A stretch of 64,000 nucleotides of DNA, taken from positions 1-64,000 of the forward strand of contig CAYXVZ010000012.1 of the NCBI GenBank assembly GCA_964468345.1. The letters are read 5' to 3'. How positions within the stretch are numbered: position 1 is the stretch's first letter; each line of letters begins with the position of its first letter. A model generated the notes under the pieces. It made no database searches, was not told the origin of the DNA, and saw only the letters and a program-made list of their open reading frames with translations. Below are positions 37,405 through 46,742 of the stretch, in pieces. A program made the position numbers and the translations under genes. Source of the DNA: DALYLB01 sp964468345. Its GTDB lineage: Bacteria > Acidobacteriota > Blastocatellia > RBC074.

Positions 37405-37478
37405 AACAGACAATGTGGGACAGAAAAATTGTTTTCCTCCTTTGGGAAAATTTTTCTGTCCCACATTTTTCTGTTTGA
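37405..37478. repeat. Hairpin element, TGTGGGACAGAAAAAT family
   Basis: Left AATGTGGGACAGAAAAATT mirrors right AATTTTTCTGTCCCACATT; outer AACAGAC/CTGTTT bases also pair. It lies between two convergent genes (stops at 37394 and 37480), a probable bidirectional terminator. Confidence 0.88.
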
Positions 37479-37479
37479 A

Positions 37480-38723
37480 CTATCTCGCGGGATCGATCCT
37501 CCTGCCGCCCGCGATAACCACTCGAATTTTCCTCGTATTCGAAATCTCCGCCAACGGATCGGCGTCGAGCAGCACGAGGTCTGCCCGCTTGCCGCGCGCG
37601 ATCGTGCCCATTCGATCGGCGACGCCGAGGGATTGGGCCGGATGGATCGTCGCGGCCTGCAGCGCCTGCAGCGGCGTCAGGCCGGCTTCGACGAGCATGG
37701 CAAGGTCATCGTGCAGCGAAGCGCCCGGACGGATTGTCAGATCAGGCCACGCGAAATCGGAGGCGGCCAGCAGGCGAACGCCCGCGCGCTGCATCAGGCC
37801 GACGAGTTGCTGAAAGCGGGGAAAGATTTTTTTGCGCGCCGCGGCCGAAATGGGATTCGTCGTCTCGCGCATGCGAATGGTTTCGCGGTAGGCGATCAGC
37901 GTCGGCGCGTAATACGTCCCGTTTTTTGCGAAGCGAGCAAAGAGCGCCATCGCTTTTTCATCTGTGAATTCCGCCAGCGCTTCGAGTTCAGGTTTTCTTT
38001 TCTGCGGATCGGTGAAGACGAGGCTCTCGATCAGATTCTCTGTATGTTCGAGGCTGCGCACGCCCGCGTCCGATGCCTCTTCTATTCGAATCCCCGTTCG
38101 CGGCAGGTGAACGACGACGGGCAGTTTTTGTTTCCGCGCGGCTTCCATCAACGCGAAAAAGGCTTCGCGCGGCAGAGCATTGTGAACCTTGATCAGATCG
38201 ACGCCTTTTACTTCAGCGTCGAGACCGCCTGTCTCGCTTCGTCCGGCGTTTTGACGACCAGCGTTGCCGCGGCGCGATCGGCGGGCAGGTCGTCTTTGGG
38301 GCCGTACACATAGGGCCCGGCGCGAAAGATCAACGGTCCGACCCGGTCCCCACGGGCGATTTCGCTGCGCCATCCATCGATCTGATTCAAATCGCTGCCC
38401 AGATCGCGCGCGCCCGTGATGCCATGCGCGATCAATGCCGGCAGGGCTTTTTCCGTCGCGAAGCTCAAATGCGTGTGCATATCCCATAAACCGGGGATCA
38501 GAAATTTGCCCGTGCCGTCGATCACCGTCGCGCCTTTCGGCACGGAGATTTTTTCCTTCGGGCCGAGGCCGGCAATGCGAGCCTCTTTGACGATCACTGT
38601 CAGGCCCGGCACGGCAGCGCCGCCCTGCACATCGATCACCGTGACATTGGTGATCGCAATCGGCGCTTGTTGCGCCAGTGCGGGAATCGCCAGCAGTAGT
38701 AGCAGTAGAAGGACGAATTTCAT
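37480..38723 (-). pseudogene. Secreted amidohydrolase broken by a one-base frameshift
   Basis: Two overlapping frames together make one amidohydrolase. The first (38723-38208) has a signal peptide (ending ALAQQ), ITNVTVIDVQGG, GLWDMHTHLSF with the HxH metal ligands, then stops at TAA (38210-38208) after ARQAVSTLK. The continuation in another frame (KGVDLIKVHN.. SLEHTE.. AASDFAW.. ADLVLLDADPL) runs to 37480 and keeps the later metal-site motifs. One base missing near AAGTAAAAGG explains it. It may be a real pseudogene, a sequencing error at the A-run, or recoding. Last gene of a hydrolase run. Confidence 0.75.
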
Positions 38724-38742
38724 TGCCAGTCTCTCTTCCCCC

Positions 38743-40989
38743 TTAGTGTAACTTCGTGCGACTTCGTGGATGAAATTCGTTTTCTTGAATTCGATCGTTA
38801 CCCGGATGATAGGAGCGTTCGAGATGCGCGTTGATTTCCGCCAGCGTCATGCGAACCGGTTTGAACTTGCCCGCGGCATAGAGTTCGGCCTGATCCAGAT
38901 GATGCGGCGATTTCGGATCGGGGCTTTGCCCGAGCACCAGGATGGATTGTGCGCGAAGCTTTTTGCCGAATTCGACGACCGCCACGAAGGAATTGCCCGC
39001 CGTGCCATAGCGGCGCTTCTGGCCTTTTTCCGCGCGCGCTGAATAGGTAAAGACAACGCCCGCCGGCCCGGGCCCGCCCGCGACGGGGAAGCTCGGCCGC
39101 GCGTCGCTGAAAGGCTCGTCGCCCGAGGTGTGGACGCGCTGCAACCGATTGATCTCGCCCCAGGCCACGCGCCACGTGCCGAATTCCTTTTCGAGATCCC
39201 GCATGGTTTCTTCGAGCTTTTTGAGCGGATCGTCGTCTTTGCTCTTCAGCTTTTCATGCGTGAGCACAAACAGCGTTGTCGGAATGGATTCGATCGTCGC
39301 GACGAAGTTCCAGTTCGCCAGCTCCCTGATCGCCGGCGCGAGCTGTTCCGCCCGGGGCCCCTCCGTTTCGCGAAGCGCAAACCACGCCGCCAGCATTCGC
39401 TGCACGATCGGCGGCGCTTCGTTCACCGTCGTATCCGTTGCCGCCTTCGTCCATTCCTCATACGTGAATTTTTCCTGCCCGGTCAGAATGCGCAGCGAAG
39501 ACTTTGCTCGCGGCGTCTGTTCCTCGGGGGCGAGATAGGCCGGGAAGTCTTCTTTTCGCGGATTGCCGAAGGCCGTCATTTGAAAGGGCGTCGAATTGCA
39601 ATTCTGCAAAAAGCCGGCGGGCGGATTCAGCCGTTGCGGCAGTTCAGCGAAGGCGTGATAGCCCTTCCATTCCGTTGCCGGATCGTCGCCCGCGACCGCT
39701 TTGCTCCAGTCGAATTTCGGATCGCGTTTCGGAACCGCATTCCCGTGCACATAAAAGATATTGCCCGCGGCATCGGCGTAAAGCGTGTTCGAGCCGGTCA
39801 AGGCTCGCTGCGACAGCGCGAGTTTAAAGGCCGCGAAGCTTCTCGCCCGATTCATCGCGAATCGTTGCACCAGTTCGCCGCCCTCTTCCATCCGGCTCGC
39901 GCGGGCCGCAACCGCTTTGCCGTTTTGCAGGCCGATGATCGGCCCGTGATGCGTCTTGCGAAAGCGATAGGCGCGCGACTCGATGCCCGCGGCGGTTTTC
40001 ACGCGGACTTCGTCGGTCCATTCGATCGCCGTGCGATAGCCCGCGCCGTAGCGATAGGCCAGCGGCCGTTTGGGATCATCGAAGCTTTCGAGATAGCCAT
40101 CGACCGTGTCGGCGTAGTTGTTCGTATGACTCCAGCCCAGCCATTGATTGAAGCCCGTGCGAATGTACGGCGTGCCGAGAATGGCAAAGCCGTACACATC
40201 GATGCCTTCCTCGCTCTGCAGATGCGCTTCATAACGCTGGCCGCCGCCGAAAAATCCCACATGCGGATTGATAAAAAGCAGCGCATGGCCCGATGCGCTT
40301 TTCGACGGCCCGGCCGCCCACATGTTCGAGCCTTCCGTGGGCTCGTCGCAGGAAGAATTTTCACCACGAAGAAACGAAGAGCACGAAGAAAGAGAGTCTT
40401 TAAGCAAAATGGCTCCTGCTCTCTCTTCGTGCTCTTCGTTTCTTCGTGGTTTCAACATCTCTGCTGTATTTTGCAGCGGCTCACCGATTCGTATCTCTTC
40501 TCGTTTCAGCCCATAGCGGTTCAGCGCGCCGATGCGGCTCATTCGGCTCATGGCCAGCGTGTGCCAGGGTTCAAATTTCGTGAGCAGGCGCGGCTTCTGT
40601 TCCGGATGTTTTGCGATATAAAAATTGATCCCCGCGGCGAAGGCATCGCAGAGCGCCCGCTCGCGCGGCGGCATTGCGGCGTATTCGGCCTTCGAGCGTT
40701 TTTCGATTTCAAAGGCCCGATAGAGCAGGTCGTTTTCCAATCCCTTCTCGCCTTCGATCTCCGCCTGCCGTCCCACGGCGCGAATGAAATCGGTTTCGAG
40801 CTGCCAGAAATTGTCTTCGCATTGCGCATACATCAGGCCGAAGACGACCGCCGCATCCGTCTTGCCGAAGATATGCGGCACGCCGTACGAATCGCGATGG
40901 ATCGTCACGGACTGCGAAAGGTCAACCCTTTGCGCAAATGCTGAGCCGACGGTAAAGACGAGGAATAGCGAAAGGAACAGGCTACGCAT
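38743..40989 (-). CDS. Penicillin acylase-family N-terminal nucleophile hydrolase
   Basis: A 748-residue precursor of a periplasmic Ntn amidase, start ATG 40989 with GGAGAG before it. Signal peptide ends AFAQ. Alpha chain from VTIHRDSYGVPHIFGKT; nucleophile Ser221 in EGSNMWA begins the beta chain after self-cleavage; the catalytic environment includes FINPHVGF, GWSHTNN and NRA. Oddity: residues about 180-211, in the spacer just before Ser221, are encoded by a hairpin element (40359-40454). Natural substrates could be acyl-homoserine lactones or lipopeptides; unknown. Confidence 0.9.
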   Translation of the reverse strand: MRSLFLSLFLVFTVGSAFAQRVDLSQSVTIHRDSYGVPHIFGKTDAAVVFGLMYAQCEDNFWQLETDFIRAVGRQAEIEGEKGLENDLLYRAFEIEKRSKAEYAAMPPRERALCDAFAAGINFYIAKHPEQKPRLLTKFEPWHTLAMSRMSRIGALNRYGLKREEIRIGEPLQNTAEMLKPRRNEEHEERAGAILLKDSLSSCSSFLRGENSSCDEPTEGSNMWAAGPSKSASGHALLFINPHVGFFGGGQRYEAHLQSEEGIDVYGFAILGTPYIRTGFNQWLGWSHTNNYADTVDGYLESFDDPKRPLAYRYGAGYRTAIEWTDEVRVKTAAGIESRAYRFRKTHHGPIIGLQNGKAVAARASRMEEGGELVQRFAMNRARSFAAFKLALSQRALTGSNTLYADAAGNIFYVHGNAVPKRDPKFDWSKAVAGDDPATEWKGYHAFAELPQRLNPPAGFLQNCNSTPFQMTAFGNPRKEDFPAYLAPEEQTPRAKSSLRILTGQEKFTYEEWTKAATDTTVNEAPPIVQRMLAAWFALRETEGPRAEQLAPAIRELANWNFVATIESIPTTLFVLTHEKLKSKDDDPLKKLEETMRDLEKEFGTWRVAWGEINRLQRVHTSGDEPFSDARPSFPVAGGPGPAGVVFTYSARAEKGQKRRYGTAGNSFVAVVEFGKKLRAQSILVLGQSPDPKSPHHLDQAELYAAGKFKPVRMTLAEINAHLERSYHPGNDRIQENEFHPRSRTKLH
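40359..40454. repeat. Hairpin element inserted in frame inside penicillin acylase
   Basis: Arms 40363-40388 and 40425-40450 are perfect 26-bp inverses (ACCACGAAGAAACGAAGAGC..). The insert is a multiple of three and open in this frame, giving PRRNEEHEER.. and SCSSFLRGEN. Same family as 28612-28684 and 60816-60963, which lie between genes. Confidence 0.9.
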
Positions 40990-41010
40990 GATCTCTCCAA
41001 TGACAGCCGG

Positions 41011-41075
41011 GCGGACAGGAAAATGAACGACAGGAAAATGAAGCATATTTTCCTGTCGTTCATTTTCCTGTCCGC
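41011..41075. repeat. Perfect 29-bp hairpin, GGACAGGAAAATGAACGACAGG family
   Basis: Arms 41011-41039 and 41047-41075 are exact inverses with a 7-nt loop; each arm has two ACAGGAAAATGA copies. It fills the gap between the M20 hydrolase and penicillin acylase genes, 21 bp before the acylase start. Confidence 0.93.
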
Positions 41076-41087
41076 CGCCCTTGAGTG

Positions 41088-42398
41088 TTAATGAATTCCG
41101 CTCGCATCCAGTTTGAGCAGCGTGTGCAGCAGAACATTGGTGCCGTTCGTGATGTCTTCGGGCGTGGAGAATTCGCGCGGGCTGTGGCTGATGCCGTCCC
41201 GGCTCGGGATAAAGATCATGCCGACCGGACAGAGGTTCGCGATTTCCTGCGCGTCGTGGCCCGCGCCGCTCGGCATCAGCTTCGTCGTCAGGTTCAACTG
41301 CTTCGCGGATTCATCGATCAGCTTTCGCAGCCGCGCATCGGTCGGCGCGGGCGGCGTCGCGTTGACCTGCTTGATCGTGAATTTCGTGCCCGTGGCTTTT
41401 TCGATGGCGGCGACTTCGGCCTGAATTTTTTCAAACAGCATCTGCACCTTGGCGGCATCCAGATCGCGAAGGCCCAGGCTGGTGATGACTTTTCCGGGGA
41501 CGACATTGAACGCGCCGGGGAAGGCCTGAATCTTGCCGACTGTGCCAACCTGCCGGCCCGGCACGCTGGTCACGACGCGATTGACGGCGTCGATGTATTT
41601 CGCCGCGGCCAGCAGGGCATCGCGCCGCTGATTCATCGGCGTCGTGCCCGCGTGATTCGCGAAGCCCTCGATTTCAACGTCCCACCAGTTCACCGAGACG
41701 ATGCCCTCGACCACGCCGATGTTCAGTTTTTCCGTGTGCAGAATGCCGCCCTGCTCGATGTGCAGTTCCAGATAGGCCGCGATATCGCCTTTTTTGCGGA
41801 CCGCCGAGGCCAGCCGCTCCGGATCGCCGCCGATGAATTTGATGCCGTCGCGAATCGTCTTCTTGCTGTTCGTGACGAGGTTGAGTTCCTTTTCGCTCAG
41901 GCCCTTCGCCAGGGCGTGACTGCCGATCGTGCCGCCCTCTTCGTTTTGAAACAGGATGACTTCGAGCGGGTGGCGCAGGGGGATTTTCTTTTCGAACAAC
42001 GTTTGCGCGACTTCAATCGCGCCCATCGATCCGACCTGTCCGTCATAGCTGCCGCCGTCAGGGACCGAATCGATGTGCGATCCGATCATCAAGGGCTTCA
42101 ACGCCGCATCCGTGCCCGGCCGTTTGCCCAGGATGTTTCCGACGGGATCGATGCTGACTTCGAGGCCGGCCGCGCGCATCAGATTCATCGCATACTTTCG
42201 CGCTTCGAGATCGGCGTCGGAATACGCGACGCGGCTCGTCCCGCCTTCTTTGGTTTTGCCGAACTGCGCCAGTTCCGCCAGATGCGAATTGACGCGCTCT
42301 CCATTGACGCGGAGCGATGCATTCGATTGCGGCATTGGCAGCGCAACGGCTCCGAGAGTGAGCAACAGGTTTTGATTGAAGTTTCTTCTATTGAGCAT
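41088..42398 (-). CDS. M20-family amidohydrolase (allantoate/N-carbamoyl-amino-acid hydrolase type)
   Basis: A 436-residue protein with start ATG 42398; longer frames upstream are repeat-derived. The N-terminus MLNRRNFNQNLLLTLG looks like a Tat signal (RR-x-F). Zinc-site motifs: MIGSHIDSVPDGGSYDG, LFQNEEGG, ELHIEQGG and SGAGHDAQ, with SRDGISHSPREF near the end. This subfamily cleaves N-carbamoyl or ureido substrates; an exported version is unusual and the substrate is not known. Confidence 0.9.
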   Translation of the reverse strand: MLNRRNFNQNLLLTLGAVALPMPQSNASLRVNGERVNSHLAELAQFGKTKEGGTSRVAYSDADLEARKYAMNLMRAAGLEVSIDPVGNILGKRPGTDAALKPLMIGSHIDSVPDGGSYDGQVGSMGAIEVAQTLFEKKIPLRHPLEVILFQNEEGGTIGSHALAKGLSEKELNLVTNSKKTIRDGIKFIGGDPERLASAVRKKGDIAAYLELHIEQGGILHTEKLNIGVVEGIVSVNWWDVEIEGFANHAGTTPMNQRRDALLAAAKYIDAVNRVVTSVPGRQVGTVGKIQAFPGAFNVVPGKVITSLGLRDLDAAKVQMLFEKIQAEVAAIEKATGTKFTIKQVNATPPAPTDARLRKLIDESAKQLNLTTKLMPSGAGHDAQEIANLCPVGMIFIPSRDGISHSPREFSTPEDITNGTNVLLHTLLKLDASGIH

Positions 42399-42418
42399 GT
42401 TTTTTCTTTGCGCTTGGC

Positions 42419-42497
42419 GCGGACAAAAACATAAACGACAAGAAAATAGACTTACCTCGAAGGAGACATTTTCCTGTCGTTTATATTCCTGTCCGCT
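42419..42497. repeat. Hairpin element, GGACAGGAATATAAACGACAGGAAAAT family
   Basis: GCGGACAAAAACATAAACGACA on the left pairs imperfectly with TTTTCCTGTCGTTTATATTC.. on the right. It is related to 41011-41075 but more diverged and lies in the next gap of the same gene run. Confidence 0.8.
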
Positions 42498-42505
42498 CAC
42501 GTTCT

Positions 42506-43801
42506 CTATTTTTGTTTCCCGAACAGCGCCATCAGACCGTCCGCCACAGAGCCTCGCCAGCACAGCACATCGTGGCCGCCGCTGTATTCCGCATAGGTGA
42601 CCGGATAACCGCGCGCGACCAGCGTGTCCCGCATGCGGCGGTTTTCGAGCACCATATTGATCGGGAAGCCCTGTTCGAGCCGCCCGACTTCCAGATAAAA
42701 CCGCAGCGGCAATTTGGGCAGGGTCGCAAATTGTTTCGCCAGCCAGCCGCTCTCGACAAAGGCCGATTCGGGCGAAGTCTCGGTCCAGCCTTCATAAAAC
42801 CAATAGGAGCCGGATTGCGAGAGCACATTGCCGATCACATCCGAGTGCCGCATGCCGACATAGGCCGCCGTCAGGCCGCCCAGGCTGAAGCCGCTGATCG
42901 CGACCTGTTTCGGATCCTCGCTGATCTTGAAACGGCGGCGCAGGTCGGGGACAAGTTCCTTGGCCAGGAATTCCGCGAATTTCGGCGAACAGCCCAGATC
43001 GCGGCTGCGCGTTTTGCCGCTGCTGACCATCACGGCCACGGTCGGCTGAATTTTGTCTTTCGCGATCAGGTTATCGAGGATGGTGGCCAACGGCACGGCG
43101 AAGGGAACGACTTCGCCGTCGAGGTAGATGAGCAGAGCCGGCGGCTTCGATCCCGCGGCGGCGGCCGGCGGCGTATAAATCTTGATCGGCCGATCCTCGC
43201 CGAGAATGGCGCTTTTGAAGCTTTCCTGCTTCGTTTCGCCGCGCGGCACGTCGGGCAGCGGTTTGAGCCATGCTTGCGGCGGCGCATCGGGCAACTCTAC
43301 GATCGCGGCATTTGGCGGAAACATAAAGGTCCGCGGATTGAGCGGATCGCGCCGCGAATGCTTCATGATTTTCTGTTCCAGCTCTTTGTCTCCCAGCACG
43401 ACCTTGAAGGGATTGAGCATGAAAACATAAGTGTAGCGCGCATCCCGCGGGACTTTATCCGTTCGATACCAGAGATTGCTGTCGCCCAGCCGATGGAGCG
43501 CCTTGAAATACTGCTCGTTTGCGGGCGCGCCGCCGGCCATGCTGATGGCGTGGGTCTCCGCGTTTCCTTCCCATAGATAGGTCACCCACACAAATTTCTC
43601 ATCGCCGGGGATTGCCTCGACCAGCGGCGCCTTGCCCGCCATCTCGGTCCAGAAATTTTCCAGCGCGGTCTTGTTGCCCGCCTTGAGTTCTTTGTCCAGC
43701 GCCGCGATCCGCGGACTGTCGATGGTTTCTTCCTGCGCGAAAGCTGAAAAGCACAGCAGGAAAAGTGCTGAGAGCGAGAGAAGAAAGATTCGTATGCGCA
43801 T
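42506..43801 (-). CDS. Secreted esterase, enterochelin-esterase/Fes-like
   Basis: A 431-residue alpha/beta hydrolase with a signal peptide (ending AFAQ). An N-terminal CBM48-like beta-sandwich (FVWVTYLWEGNAETHAIS.. LWYRTDKVPRDARYTYVF) precedes the catalytic domain with the nucleophile elbow ISGFSLGGLTA (Ser) and the C-terminal His in YSGGHDVLCWR. This matches enterochelin/siderophore esterases and similar carbohydrate esterases. No siderophore genes are nearby, so the ester hydrolysed is unknown. Confidence 0.88.
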   Translation of the reverse strand: MRIRIFLLSLSALFLLCFSAFAQEETIDSPRIAALDKELKAGNKTALENFWTEMAGKAPLVEAIPGDEKFVWVTYLWEGNAETHAISMAGGAPANEQYFKALHRLGDSNLWYRTDKVPRDARYTYVFMLNPFKVVLGDKELEQKIMKHSRRDPLNPRTFMFPPNAAIVELPDAPPQAWLKPLPDVPRGETKQESFKSAILGEDRPIKIYTPPAAAAGSKPPALLIYLDGEVVPFAVPLATILDNLIAKDKIQPTVAVMVSSGKTRSRDLGCSPKFAEFLAKELVPDLRRRFKISEDPKQVAISGFSLGGLTAAYVGMRHSDVIGNVLSQSGSYWFYEGWTETSPESAFVESGWLAKQFATLPKLPLRFYLEVGRLEQGFPINMVLENRRMRDTLVARGYPVTYAEYSGGHDVLCWRGSVADGLMALFGKQK

Positions 43802-43814
43802 AGCGAGTTCGGCA

Positions 43815-43906
43815 GAAAATCAAAAGGCAAAAGGCAAATATCAAAAGGCAAAAATAGTCAGCTCCTATTTTGCCTTTTGATATTTGCCTTTTGCCTTTTG
43901 ATTTCA
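43815..43906. repeat. Hairpin element, CAAAAGGCAAATAT family (about 40-bp arms)
   Basis: Left arm with three CAAAAGGCAAA-type repeats and the matching right arm pair with one bulged base, around an 8-nt loop. It lies between the tannase stop and esterase start in the minus-strand hydrolase run. Confidence 0.9.
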
Positions 43907-43937
43907 TTTAAATGTTCCTGAGTTGCAGGGAGAAGAA

Positions 43938-45569
43938 CTACTTCCGTTTTTGTCCCGCCAGTCGCGGTTCCGAAACGCAGGAGAAATTCGCGGCATCGTC
44001 CGTGCTGCCGCTGCCTTTATAGCGCGCGACCTGCGGATAGGGGCAGAGCGGGCGCGAGCGCGTGACGGGACTTTTCGGATCGCCCGATTGTCGTTTGACG
44101 GCGATGACCTGCGCGGGAGCGACGCCCTCTTCGACCCATCGTTCAAGCGCGACCGTCATATCGTGCAGCGCATCGGATTGCGCTGCGGTCACCATCTGGC
44201 CGAAGTTGTTCGGGCCGGGACCGCCGGCGCAATGCTGGACGCCCGGCGCCATAAACAGGCGCATGAACGCATCCGATTCGCGCGCGCCCATTTTCGTTCG
44301 CACGCTCTCATAATAATTGATCGTGTTGACCGGCGGCAGCGCGGCGTCGTTCCAGCCGTGATAGAGAATCAGCTTGCCGCCGCGCGCCTTGAAGGCTTTC
44401 AGATCCGGATTGATTGCGTTCAACGCGTGCGCGAGTTTCTCGTCCGCCAGCTTGCTGTCTTTTTCAAGATCGAAGGTTTTGAAGTCCCACGCCGGATTGT
44501 TATAAACCATATTTTTGAACGCCTGCGTGGAAAAGAAAAACTGCAATCCGCTCTGCGGCCCGGTGCCCGTGATCCAGCCGGTCCATCCGCCGGGGCCGGT
44601 TTCGCCGCCCGGCACAAAGCCCGGAATCAGCAACTGGCCTTTCGCATTGCGCGGCCCGGCATAGATTTTCTTGAGCGAAGCGATTTGTTTTTCGGTCAGG
44701 CAGGCATCCGATTCCGCACCTTTGCATAGCAACACTGCCGGATCGAAGGCACATTTCGTCGGATCGTCGAGGACGTCGTCTTTCACGCCGTCCCGCGCAT
44801 CGCAACTGGCCAGCGCGGCGGCCTCGATCGCCTTGAGCTTGCTCGATGGAATGTAGTTCGCCGGGTCTGCCTGCGTCTGCAGCATATTCCACGCGAAGCC
44901 CGTCAAAATATGCGTGAAGTAATTCGCCGGCGCGCCCGCGATCAAACCGTCGTAGTCGTTCGGATAGCGCTGCACTTCCATCAGCGCTTGCCGGCCGCCG
45001 TTCGAGCAACTGGCGAAATAGGATTTTTTCGGCCCGTCGCCATAAAAGGCCTTGATGATCGCTTTCGCCGCGACCGTCATTTCGTGAATCGCTCGATGGC
45101 CATAATCGACGATCTTTTCCGGATGGCCAAGCGCCCAGGTTGCGTCGCCCCCCGTATGCCCCGTATCGGTCGAAGCCGTCGCATAATTTCGTGCGAGCGC
45201 CCCCGCCAGCCCCGGATAGGAAATCGATCCCGCAAAGCCGCCATTGCCGATGCCGTGAAATTTGCCGTTCCAGCCCGTGGCGGGCATCCAGACTTCAAAT
45301 TTGATATCCGAATCGGACGACGGTTTGATCGTGCCCGCAACGCGGCAGAACGCGGGCAGGTCCTTGAACGGCGCGCCGCCGCCCTGCGCCGGCGCGAACG
45401 TGCCCGCCGCTACGGTCTGCGCCGTCGTGATGGTCGTATTCGGCAATTTCAATTTCGCCATCTCTTCGCAACTTGCCGCTGATGCGCGGGGGACGAATGC
45501 GACGGTGATCACGAACAACGCGAGCATCCAGAAGAGAAAATTATGGTGTGATCTCTTATCAGTTTTCAT
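43938..45569 (-). CDS. Tannase/feruloyl esterase-family hydrolase
   Basis: A 543-residue secreted enzyme, start ATG 45569 after GAGAGGACG. Signal peptide ends ASA. Nucleophile elbow SYFASCSNGGRQALME (Ser) with the paired Cys before it, and VQHCAGGPGPN carrying the catalytic His next to the partner Cys: the CS-D-HC arrangement of this family. Asp is expected in LILYHGWNDAALPP. It hydrolyses gallate or hydroxycinnamate esters from plant matter, consistent with soil life. Confidence 0.92.
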   Translation of the reverse strand: MKTDKRSHHNFLFWMLALFVITVAFVPRASAASCEEMAKLKLPNTTITTAQTVAAGTFAPAQGGGAPFKDLPAFCRVAGTIKPSSDSDIKFEVWMPATGWNGKFHGIGNGGFAGSISYPGLAGALARNYATASTDTGHTGGDATWALGHPEKIVDYGHRAIHEMTVAAKAIIKAFYGDGPKKSYFASCSNGGRQALMEVQRYPNDYDGLIAGAPANYFTHILTGFAWNMLQTQADPANYIPSSKLKAIEAAALASCDARDGVKDDVLDDPTKCAFDPAVLLCKGAESDACLTEKQIASLKKIYAGPRNAKGQLLIPGFVPGGETGPGGWTGWITGTGPQSGLQFFFSTQAFKNMVYNNPAWDFKTFDLEKDSKLADEKLAHALNAINPDLKAFKARGGKLILYHGWNDAALPPVNTINYYESVRTKMGARESDAFMRLFMAPGVQHCAGGPGPNNFGQMVTAAQSDALHDMTVALERWVEEGVAPAQVIAVKRQSGDPKSPVTRSRPLCPYPQVARYKGSGSTDDAANFSCVSEPRLAGQKRK

Positions 45570-45905
45570 TCTCGTCCTCTCTAAACAGATGTCGGTGCCT
45601 TGCAGGTAGAATCCTCGCAAAGAGCTGAGTACAGCTTCGCGGACTCCCTTTCAACAATCTAAGCGCCCTTTTGCGCATGATCTCCTGATCGAATTTTCCT
45701 TGATGAGCGGAAGTTATCACACTCACGCGCCGATCGCCCAAAGCCCAAAAATTTTTCTTAGGCATGTCACTTTGAAGGATCAGGTTTCGATTTGAGAGAT
45801 GTAGGGAGATTTCGAGAGGTTGGGAAAAGCGGAGAAGTCGTACAACGCCGCTTTTATCCACAGGGCAAAGGAATCGATATATCAGTGAGAAGGAGGAGAT
45901 TTTCA
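45570..45905. other. Intergenic region without a gene
   Basis: A divergent gap between the tannase and a membrane protein gene. I see no ORF with a family match, no long hairpin and no clear consensus promoter. An open frame from 45792 is only an upstream extension of the gene at 45906. Confidence 0.6.
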
Positions 45906-46742
45906 ATGGAAATAGAGATAACGCCGATCGCAGTTGCAGGGCTCGACGCCGGATTGATGATCGCCCGGGCAACGGAGCGTTTGCTCGGAGCAGTGATTGG
46001 CGCCACGAGCATTTTTCTCGGATACCGTTTGTTTTTGCATTTGCCGCAACAGACCGATAGTGAGGGCCGAATTGTTCTGCCCGGTGGAATCAGCATCTGG
46101 TTGAGTCGCGTCGGCCCAGGCGTCTTTTTCTTACTCTTTGGCACTGCCTTGATCGCGCTTTCACTTTCTCAGCGATTGTCCATTGAATCAAAGCAGAGCA
46201 TAGACAGCCAGGAATCCATAAACAGCACTTCCACCCTGGTTGCGTCCCCTGCGACGATCGCAGCAAAAAGAGTTGCCGATTCGGATCCCGTTCGTCGCAA
46301 ATCCTCCGCATTCAAGGGGCGGCGCGCAAACAGAGAGTTGCCCGTATACAACGATAGAAATGAGGTCAATGCAGGAGCCTTTCGCGAGTCGCATCAGAAC
46401 ATGGAAAAGAAGGTGTCTTTTAGCAACAGTCAGTTACCCGATGATCAGCTTCATCGGCAGGCATCGTTGCGCGCTGAAGCACGCAAAACAATTGCGGACC
46501 TGGCTGAAATTCAAGGAATCCTGCACCGCGGGGATGAGGAAAGCAACGATGTGTCGTTCGAAATCGCACTGCAAAAAAGCAAGCTGGCAATTTTAAAGTT
46601 GGTGTGGGGAGAAGACTGGGGCGAATTCGATGCATTTCGAAACTGGATCGATAAAGGAGCCTTACCGCCGGTTCCGAAGTCGGTCGGCAACGAAGCCATC
46701 GAAATTTACAAGGCTTCACATCTGAAGAGGGAGGGCAAATGA
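45906..46742 (+). CDS. Two-TM membrane protein of unknown function
   Basis: A 278-residue protein; ATG 45906 is preceded by GGAGG. Two hydrophobic helices (LLGAVIGATSIFLGYRLFLHL and VGPGVFFLLFGTALIALSL), a Ser-rich linker, and a helical C-terminal soluble domain (ASLRAEARKTIADLAEIQGIL). Not recognised. Its stop overlaps the start of the zinc-protease gene (ATGA), so the two are coupled. Confidence 0.6.
   Translation: MEIEITPIAVAGLDAGLMIARATERLLGAVIGATSIFLGYRLFLHLPQQTDSEGRIVLPGGISIWLSRVGPGVFFLLFGTALIALSLSQRLSIESKQSIDSQESINSTSTLVASPATIAAKRVADSDPVRRKSSAFKGRRANRELPVYNDRNEVNAGAFRESHQNMEKKVSFSNSQLPDDQLHRQASLRAEARKTIADLAEIQGILHRGDEESNDVSFEIALQKSKLAILKLVWGEDWGEFDAFRNWIDKGALPPVPKSVGNEAIEIYKASHLKREGK

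Noticed and set aside
42399..42563. N-terminal extension of the M20 hydrolase
   Set aside because: It runs through the GGACAG hairpin and overlaps the esterase 3' end, whereas MLNRRNF gives a Tat-like signal.
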